A DNA stretch of 37,607 nucleotides from assembly GCA_021805985.1 (NCBI GenBank), contig JAJZDN010000040.1, positions 1-37,607 of the forward strand. Direction: 5' to 3'. Both the position numbers and the translations under genes were made by a program. Shown here in pieces: positions 32,881 to 37,607 of the stretch (its first letter is position 1; every line of letters starts with the position of its first letter). Source of the stretch: Planctomycetota bacterium. Lineage in GTDB: Bacteria > Planctomycetota > Phycisphaerae > WQYP01. The notes beneath the pieces were generated by a model, which was not told where the DNA came from, made no database searches, and saw only the letters and a program-made list of their open reading frames with translations.

Positions 32881-35202
32881 ATGCATAGCCGGCGTGATAT
32901 TCTCAAAGGGGGCATCCTCTCTGCCACCGGCCTTGGCTTAGGAAGTAAGGCGACAGAAACCTCGGCGCATCAACTTCACATCTCCAACAAACTCCTCCAC
33001 GTGCAATTTGATCCCTCTACCGGGCAGCTTGCGATTGCTGCGGGAGGCCGGGTATTTGCAGTGGGCGAATTTATGGCTCCGGGTCACAGCGTCGGGAGCG
33101 TCGAAAGGCTGACAGACGAATCCTCCTTTGGCCCGGGGTGGGCTATTAACATTACTCCCGGGAACAATCGGATAGTGGTCAGAAACCAAACCCCATTTGT
33201 ACTGATACGTCGCGATCCGCGTTCAACTGATCCTCGGACTCCGGGAAACCATATTCCCGTATATTCACCTGCGTTGAACCTCCCCGGGCCCTCTCATGCG
33301 GTGCGGGTGCTGGGTGCAGGGGGGTTAGCTGAACCGCAGCATAATCCGGGACAACATGTTTTTACAGCCATCGCCAATCCCACCACACGCTCGGGTGTCG
33401 TCGCCGGGCTGGTGCAAATTGACGCGGCCAGCGGAGTAGCCTTCACCAGCGTTCACGACGGGAAAGTGGTACTGCACCTGCAGAATCAATACGGCAGCGC
33501 TATTCCTCCGCAACTCAAGGAATTTGACGGTGACTGGTGGGCGATCGGCTATTTTGACGATGTCCGGGAAGGACTGGAATTATGGGCTAATGAATTCACA
33601 CGGGTTAACCATGTTAAGCTCAAGCGTGGGCCTGTTGGCTATTGCACGTGGGCAACAGAAAAGCACGGCGGCTCGTCGGACCCCGCCGACCTTATCAGGC
33701 TGGCTGAATTCGAGTCCAAAAAATTCAGACCGTTCGGATTTAACTTTGTCCAGATCGACGATGGCTGGCAGGGTGGTAACGGCCGCAACGGCCCCGCCCG
33801 GCAATTCTGGCACGTTAATCCACACGGTCCCTACGCCAGTGGAATCAAGCCGGTGGCAGACAAACTTAAAACCATGGAGCTTGTTGCCGGCCTCTGGATG
33901 CTGCCATTCGGCACCGACTGGAAAGACCCGCAATGCGCCTTCCTTCTCCCCCTGGTGGTACGCAAAAAAAATGGTGAGCCTTACGAAACGGCTTGGGGCG
34001 GCACATCCTTGGATATGACCAATCCCAAGGCCCGAGACTTTGTCAGTAGCCTGATCAGCCGCGCTGTCAGGCAGTGGGGATTTGACTACCTCAAACTTGA
34101 CGGCATGTACACAGGTCTCGCTGTAAAACAGACGTACGCCAACATGAGCTACGTAGCCGACGACTATGGCGACGCCGTGTTTGCCGATAAAGATATGTCC
34201 AACATGCAAGCGGCACGATCAGGACTGCACACCGTACGGAAAGCCGCTGGTGAGGCGACGTTCATTCTCGGTTGCTGCACGCCCCAGAACCAGCGGTCCC
34301 TGGGTATGACCCTGGGATTAGTCGACGCCATGCGAATTGGTCCGGATAACGACCCCCAATGGAACGGAATGATGAACGGCGTATATGCCGGATCGCGCAC
34401 GTATTTCCTGAACGGCCGGGTCTGGTGGAATGACCCCGACACGATCTATGCGCGAAGTGCGGTCCCTCGACACGAATTCCTTTGTTACGGTTCTTGGGTA
34501 ACACTTGCGGGTTTTCTACAAATTTCCAGCGACTGGGCACCTGATTACTCTCAACAGCGTATTGCCGATCTGCAATGCCTGATGCCGTCCCACCAACTCA
34601 ACACGGTTCGCCCCGTCGATATTCTGGAAAATGATCCACCGCGCCTCTGGATATTGCGCTACACGGTCAGCGGGCAAGAACATCATGTGCTGGGCCTGTT
34701 TAATTGGGGCGGCACCTCATGGTCACCCCAGGTAAATGCCGCCGCTGTCGGATTGGATACAGCGGCTGATTACACCGCCTACGATTTCTGGGCTGATAAG
34801 CCTCTTTCCGGACTGGCCGATTTAGCCGCCCCCATTGCAGGGCACGCGTGTCGCATCATTGCCTTGCGAAAAGCCGCTTTAATCCCCCAGGTGGTCAGCA
34901 CCTCCCGGCATGTCACGCAGGGAGCGATCGACCTTCTGTCGGAGCATTTTGACGCCACATCCAACGTACTGTCGGGTACCAGCCTGCTCGTAGCCGACGC
35001 GCCGTACACCCTGCGGATTGATTTGGGGCTGAATTGGCACCAGATCTCCGTTCGCTTGGTAAACGCTGTAACCGCAGAACATGAAAACCCGGTGCGCTGT
35101 ACCTTCAAAACCAACCGCCAATGGGCATTTGTGCAGATGATCTCCCCGCAGAGCGGTCCAGTAAAGTGGCAAATGACCTTTCATCCCGTGACAGTGAAAT
35201 GA
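32881..35202 (+). CDS. GH36-type alpha-galactosidase-like enzyme, Tat signal
   Basis: 773 residues. The N-terminus MHSRRDILKGGILSATGLGL is a Tat-type signal with twin Arg, so the folded enzyme is exported. The barrel shows QIDDGWQGG, then KLDGMY with the likely nucleophile Asp 407, and RIGPDNDPQW with the likely acid/base Asp 489, the GH36/GH27 arrangement. Such enzymes release alpha-galactose or act on raffinose-type sugars; precise substrate unknown. AAAGGAA stands seven bases before the ATG. A C-terminal beta domain (about 620-773) follows, as usual. No transporter is adjacent. It shares an upstream 41-bp repeat with the preceding gene, suggesting common control. Confidence 0.85.
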   Translation: MHSRRDILKGGILSATGLGLGSKATETSAHQLHISNKLLHVQFDPSTGQLAIAAGGRVFAVGEFMAPGHSVGSVERLTDESSFGPGWAINITPGNNRIVVRNQTPFVLIRRDPRSTDPRTPGNHIPVYSPALNLPGPSHAVRVLGAGGLAEPQHNPGQHVFTAIANPTTRSGVVAGLVQIDAASGVAFTSVHDGKVVLHLQNQYGSAIPPQLKEFDGDWWAIGYFDDVREGLELWANEFTRVNHVKLKRGPVGYCTWATEKHGGSSDPADLIRLAEFESKKFRPFGFNFVQIDDGWQGGNGRNGPARQFWHVNPHGPYASGIKPVADKLKTMELVAGLWMLPFGTDWKDPQCAFLLPLVVRKKNGEPYETAWGGTSLDMTNPKARDFVSSLISRAVRQWGFDYLKLDGMYTGLAVKQTYANMSYVADDYGDAVFADKDMSNMQAARSGLHTVRKAAGEATFILGCCTPQNQRSLGMTLGLVDAMRIGPDNDPQWNGMMNGVYAGSRTYFLNGRVWWNDPDTIYARSAVPRHEFLCYGSWVTLAGFLQISSDWAPDYSQQRIADLQCLMPSHQLNTVRPVDILENDPPRLWILRYTVSGQEHHVLGLFNWGGTSWSPQVNAAAVGLDTAADYTAYDFWADKPLSGLADLAAPIAGHACRIIALRKAALIPQVVSTSRHVTQGAIDLLSEHFDATSNVLSGTSLLVADAPYTLRIDLGLNWHQISVRLVNAVTAEHENPVRCTFKTNRQWAFVQMISPQSGPVKWQMTFHPVTVK

Positions 35203-35217
35203 CCACCGAGGATTATC

Positions 35218-35270
35218 TAGGAGCCTCTCCGAGTAATCGCAATCCCGGCCATTACTCGGACAGGCTCCTA
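35218..35270. repeat. 53-bp palindromic element
   Basis: Left arm 35218-35237 and right arm 35251-35270 pair over 20 bases with one mismatch around a 13-base loop. The right 33 bases are the exact reverse complement of the first 33 bases of the 282-bp element at 35565-35846. It follows the GH36 stop by 15 bases and has no T run, so it is more likely a mobile-element remnant than a terminator. Confidence 0.85.
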
Positions 35271-35278
35271 CTGCTACG

Positions 35279-35342
35279 AACCAACCACCGGGTTGTCACC
35301 ACGGTGCTCCATGACACGATGCGCCCCAATGCGATAACGCAA
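35279..35342 (-). repeat. 64-bp inverted repeat, left arm
   Basis: Reverse complement of 36966-37029 with one mismatch in 64. It begins AACCAACCACCGGGTTGTCA and ends in GATAACGCAA. The related sequence CGAGGTTACGGGTT follows on the - strand (35367-35343), as it does beside the right arm. Confidence 0.9.
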
Positions 35343-35564
35343 CTGTAACCCGCAACCCGTAACCTCGCCCCCCCCCTTGACTCGCCCGTTTTGATGGTTA
35401 TTATCAAGTGAGGGGAAAATAGTTGACCACAAGAAGCGTGAAGGGGCTTCAGGTTTCAGATTTTAAAACCGTTGCGTTTTACCTGATGGCTCGGGCGGCG
35501 CACTTAAAGCTTTAAGAGATATTCAGAGCCGTGCTCAATACCCCCCAAGAAGTGGGGATTCGGT

Positions 35565-35846
35565 TAGGAGCCTGTCCGAGTAATGGCCGGGATTGCGATG
35601 GGTCTGAAATGTCCCGTATGCGCGGCGGAGGATCGAGCCGACTCTTAATAATGAGTCTGCGAGATCCGACAACAAAACAGGCGGGGCATTTCAGGCCCAC
35701 CCTGCGGGGCGGTGTGCTTTTTGGCCCCCCTCGGCGGCGCGGCTCCTCGGAGTACCATCCGTGTCAGGTACGCCATCGTCGCCGCTTCTTGATAGGAGCC
35801 AAAAATCACGCCGTCGCAACCCGGCGATTACTCGGACAGGCTCCTA
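35565..35846. mobile_element. 282-bp MITE-like element with hairpins
   Basis: Bounded by TAGGAGCCTGTCCGAGTAAT (35565-35584) and its exact reverse complement (35827-35846). Between these, 35599-35700 folds as an imperfect palindrome (GGGTCTGAAATGTCCCG against CGGGGCATTTCAGGCCC, and GACTC/GAGTC around TTAATAAT), and about 35705-35815 forms another (GCTTTTTGGCCCC against GGAGCCAAAAATC). No transposase is inside. TA at both ends would suit a Tc1/mariner-IS630-type target, but this is not proven. A structured RNA is an alternative. No gene is supported in 35203-36009. Confidence 0.65.
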
Positions 35847-36009
35847 GGTCGTTTTTTTGAAAGAGGGGCGGCAGGCCAAAAAAGGTTTTCCGCGGACAGG
35901 CTCTCGGTTGGGGCAATATGGTTGTTTTGTGGGTTCTCGGTTTCATTTTTGTCGGCCATTGCGGCTGGCGTGGAAAAGAGGCCAATTGTTTGTTTTACGG
36001 AGTAAAGTT

Positions 36010-36777
36010 ATGAAATCCATGAAGAACACGCTTATGTTGGCAATGGTTGCCGCAGGATGCGCAGCGGCCGGCACGGCCCAGGCGGGTGTGGTTGACATTC
36101 AGTTCCTGCTGACCGGTGGTAGCCCGGCCACGTCATTTAGTGGCAGCCAGGGCGCTTACACGGGCGATGGCCTGACCTCTCCGACTTGGAATGCTATCCC
36201 AGCGACGAGTGACGCCACCACTGGCTCGGCAAGCAATCTTACCGCCTCGGATGGCATAGCGACCACCGAGGGCGTCACCTTCACCAAGACCACCGGTTAC
36301 GTCAGCAGTTCCTCATATACCAACGCTCTGTTTCAGAGTTATTTGATATCCAACCCCGCAGGCAGCGGCCCGGGAACGGGGACAGTCACACTTAGTGGTT
36401 TGGCTGATGGTGGGAGCTATCAACTTTACCTGTATAGCGGGGACGGCGCGTACAATAATGCGATAACCGATTTCGCTGTCACCACGGGCACCGGCAGCCC
36501 GGCCGCAGGCAGCAATGCCGGCGTAGTCAACGTGAACAACGGGAACCTCGGCTTTACCGAAAATACCAACTACGTGGTTTTCAATGCCATTGCGAGTACT
36601 ACCGGTAACTTGGCAATAAGCTATACCGGCGGCACGCCGAGCCATGGTGAAGCCGATATCAGCGGTTTGCAGGTCATCAGCGGTGCGGCAGCGGTTCCTG
36701 CGCCAGCCACCCTCGCCCTGTTCAGCGCCGGCGCGTTAGGGCTATTGCTGGTGGGCCGAAAACGCAAGAGCGCCTGA
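36010..36777 (+). CDS. PEP-CTERM sorted surface protein
   Basis: 255 residues from ATG at 36010 with GGAG seven bases upstream; the frame is open to 35857 but that part is not protein-like. A signal peptide (NTLMLAMVAAGCAAAGTAQA) leads into a body rich in Gly, Ser, Thr and Ala with predicted strands. The C-terminus VPAPATLALFSAGALGLLLV followed by GRKRK is a PEP-CTERM variant with PAP for PEP. Exported, processed by an exosortase and probably displayed on the surface. No catalytic motif seen. It is enclosed between two 64-bp inverted repeats. Confidence 0.78.
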   Translation: MKSMKNTLMLAMVAAGCAAAGTAQAGVVDIQFLLTGGSPATSFSGSQGAYTGDGLTSPTWNAIPATSDATTGSASNLTASDGIATTEGVTFTKTTGYVSSSSYTNALFQSYLISNPAGSGPGTGTVTLSGLADGGSYQLYLYSGDGAYNNAITDFAVTTGTGSPAAGSNAGVVNVNNGNLGFTENTNYVVFNAIASTTGNLAISYTGGTPSHGEADISGLQVISGAAAVPAPATLALFSAGALGLLLVGRKRKSA

Positions 36778-36858
36778 AGCGGAGCTGCACAGCCTTCCTG
36801 GAGCATTCCCTGAAAGGCACCAAAACCAGCCACCGTAATTCCGAAAAAAAACAATCCC

Positions 36859-36897
36859 GCAGCCTGGGCTTAGTAAAAGCCCAGGCTGCTTTTTTTT
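36859..36897 (+). terminator. Strong rho-independent terminator
   Basis: GCAGCCTGGGCTT (36859-36871) and AAGCCCAGGCTGC (36877-36889) pair perfectly around AGTAA and are followed by eight T. An A run before the stem (36844-36852) would let it work on both strands. Confidence 0.95.
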
Positions 36898-36921
36898 CGG
36901 AGCGAGCACCCGCGGGGCGGC

Positions 36922-36952
36922 CGAGGTTACGGGTTACAGGTTACGGGTTACA
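36922..36952. repeat. GGGTTAC/AGGTTAC heptamers
   Basis: Four 7-base units, AGGTTAC and GGGTTAC alternating. The leading motif CGAGGTTACGGGTTACAG recurs at 37075-37092 and 37439-37456, and in a related form on the - strand at 35367-35343, often after a G run. Confidence 0.8.
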
Positions 36953-36965
36953 GGGACGCGGCGGG

Positions 36966-37029
36966 TTGCGTTATCGCATTGGGGCGCATCGTGTCATTGA
37001 GCACCGTGGTGACAACCCGGTGGTTGGTT
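36966..37029 (+). repeat. 64-bp inverted repeat, right arm
   Basis: Pairs with 35279-35342 (63 of 64). Together the arms enclose the 282-bp element, the PEP-CTERM gene and its terminator, a span of 1.6 kb between them. Confidence 0.9.
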
Positions 37030-37100
37030 GGGGTAACCGCGGATTACGCGGATAGCGCGGATGGAGGGGGGAGACGAGGTTACGGGTTACAGAGCGTGTC

Positions 37101-37236
37101 AGTAATTGCAGTAATTGCAGTATCATCAGTACATTCAGAACCTGGAACCTGGAATCTGGAATCTGGAATCTGGAATGCCGAACGTACTGCCAATACCGAT
37201 AGTATTGATAATACTGATAATACTGAATGTACTGAA
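37101..37236. repeat. 9-mer arrays in opposite orientation around a heptamer array
   Basis: Four 9-mers (AGTAATTGC twice, AGTATCATC, AGTACATTC; 37101-37136), five heptamers CCTGGAA/TCTGGAA (37141-37175), then five 9-mers in the opposite sense (37192-37236, for example AATACTGAT). CAGTACATTCAG occurs in the first and, inverted, in the second array, so the block could fold on itself. Confidence 0.8.
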
Positions 37237-37292
37237 GCCTCCCGTCCGTTAAGCTGGGTTAATCCGTTAAATCTGTGGATCCCCCGGGCCGA

Positions 37293-37320
37293 GGAGTTAG
37301 GAGTTAGGAGTTAGGAGTTA
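37293..37320. repeat. Four GGAGTTA heptamers
   Basis: Same unit and same GAAG continuation as at 13371-13391. No gene is supported from 36778 to the end of the window; the remainder is repeats, a nine-G run near 37430-37438, and unique sequence with nothing recognised. Confidence 0.85.
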
Positions 37321-37607
37321 GAAGTTTCTGGAAGCGCTGTCGCTTTCCCATTTCGACGGATGGAGAAGCACTGTAACGCCTGCCCCCCGTCGTGTCCGCC
37401 ATGCAGGCAAGGCGCCCGCGTTACACGCGGGGGGGGGGCGAGGTTACGGGTTACAGGGGACAGTGTTGCAGAACGCAGGAGCTAGGAGCTAGTACGACAG
37501 CGCTATAAAAACTCGTTATCTTTTTTCCTGCGTCTTCGGCTGGCGTAAGAAGCGGCGTTGCGTATCTGGTAGTAGGCACAACAATTAAGCAGCCACCGTC
37601 GGGTACG

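Noticed and set aside
35218-35270. Terminator of the GH36 gene
   Set aside because: The stem is long but no T run follows, and the sequence is shared with the 282-bp element.
35598-35648. Mini-frame MGLKCPVC... inside the 282-bp element
   Set aside because: Sixteen codons only; a similar MGLKCPAC frame on the other strand arises from the internal palindrome, so it reflects symmetry of the DNA rather than a peptide.
35857-36009. Upstream extension of the second PEP-CTERM protein
   Set aside because: It would place 51 basic residues before a clear signal peptide; the ATG at 36010 has GGAG upstream.
36979-37314. 111-codon frame near the right end
   Set aside because: It consists of the 64-bp repeat and the 7-mer and 9-mer arrays read through by chance.

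Overview
The window looks like a chromosomal segment of a Planctomycetota bacterium, probably class Phycisphaerae. This is an inference from gene content: two PEP-CTERM proteins, an HflK/HflC-type SPFH gene cluster next to an ABC-2 transporter, the futalosine-pathway enzyme MqnE, a Tat-exported GH36 enzyme, and a GTPase/GAP1 module of the kind found in large-genome, complex bacteria. No rRNA, tRNA, CRISPR array or intact insertion sequence was seen.

Region A (0.3-12.3 kb) is the most unusual part. Five genes run on the + strand: a zinc-ribbon plus P-loop GTPase of the double-GTPase type, a GAP1-N2 protein with one membrane span and a large outer domain, a secreted paralogue of that outer domain, a 968-residue single-span membrane protein, and a GYF_2/zinc-ribbon/DUF4190 membrane protein. 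Facing them are three tightly coupled - strand genes: a TerY-like vWA protein, a PP2C phosphatase and a divergent COG4248-type protein kinase. Parts of this set are known from computational surveys of NTP-dependent conflict/signalling systems. The combination seen here, with two or more outer-face domains, looks like a membrane-spanning sensing or defence module. A secreted unknown protein (12.5-13.4 kb) diverges from the vWA operon.

Region B (13.4-27.2 kb) is more ordinary and nearly all + strand: a PfkB-type sugar kinase, a P1B-type metal ATPase with a His-rich N-terminus, three SPFH proteins in a row (HflK-like, HflC-like, HflK-like with a His-rich N-terminus), an ABC ATPase, its permease with a giant outer loop, a one-span partner protein, and mqnE (menaquinone by the futalosine route).

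Region C (27.2-37.6 kb) is accessory: a PEP-CTERM metalloprotease-like protein, a - strand group of a DUF2752 protein and two paralogous lipoproteins, an unknown membrane-anchored protein and a GH36 alpha-galactosidase-like enzyme that share a 41-bp upstream repeat, and a second PEP-CTERM protein with a very strong terminator. The spaces hold many small repeats: 7-mer and 9-mer tandem arrays, about 115-bp elements with GCGTGGCAATA ends, a 53-bp and a 282-bp element with 20-bp inverted ends and predicted internal hairpins, and a 64-bp inverted repeat enclosing the last gene.
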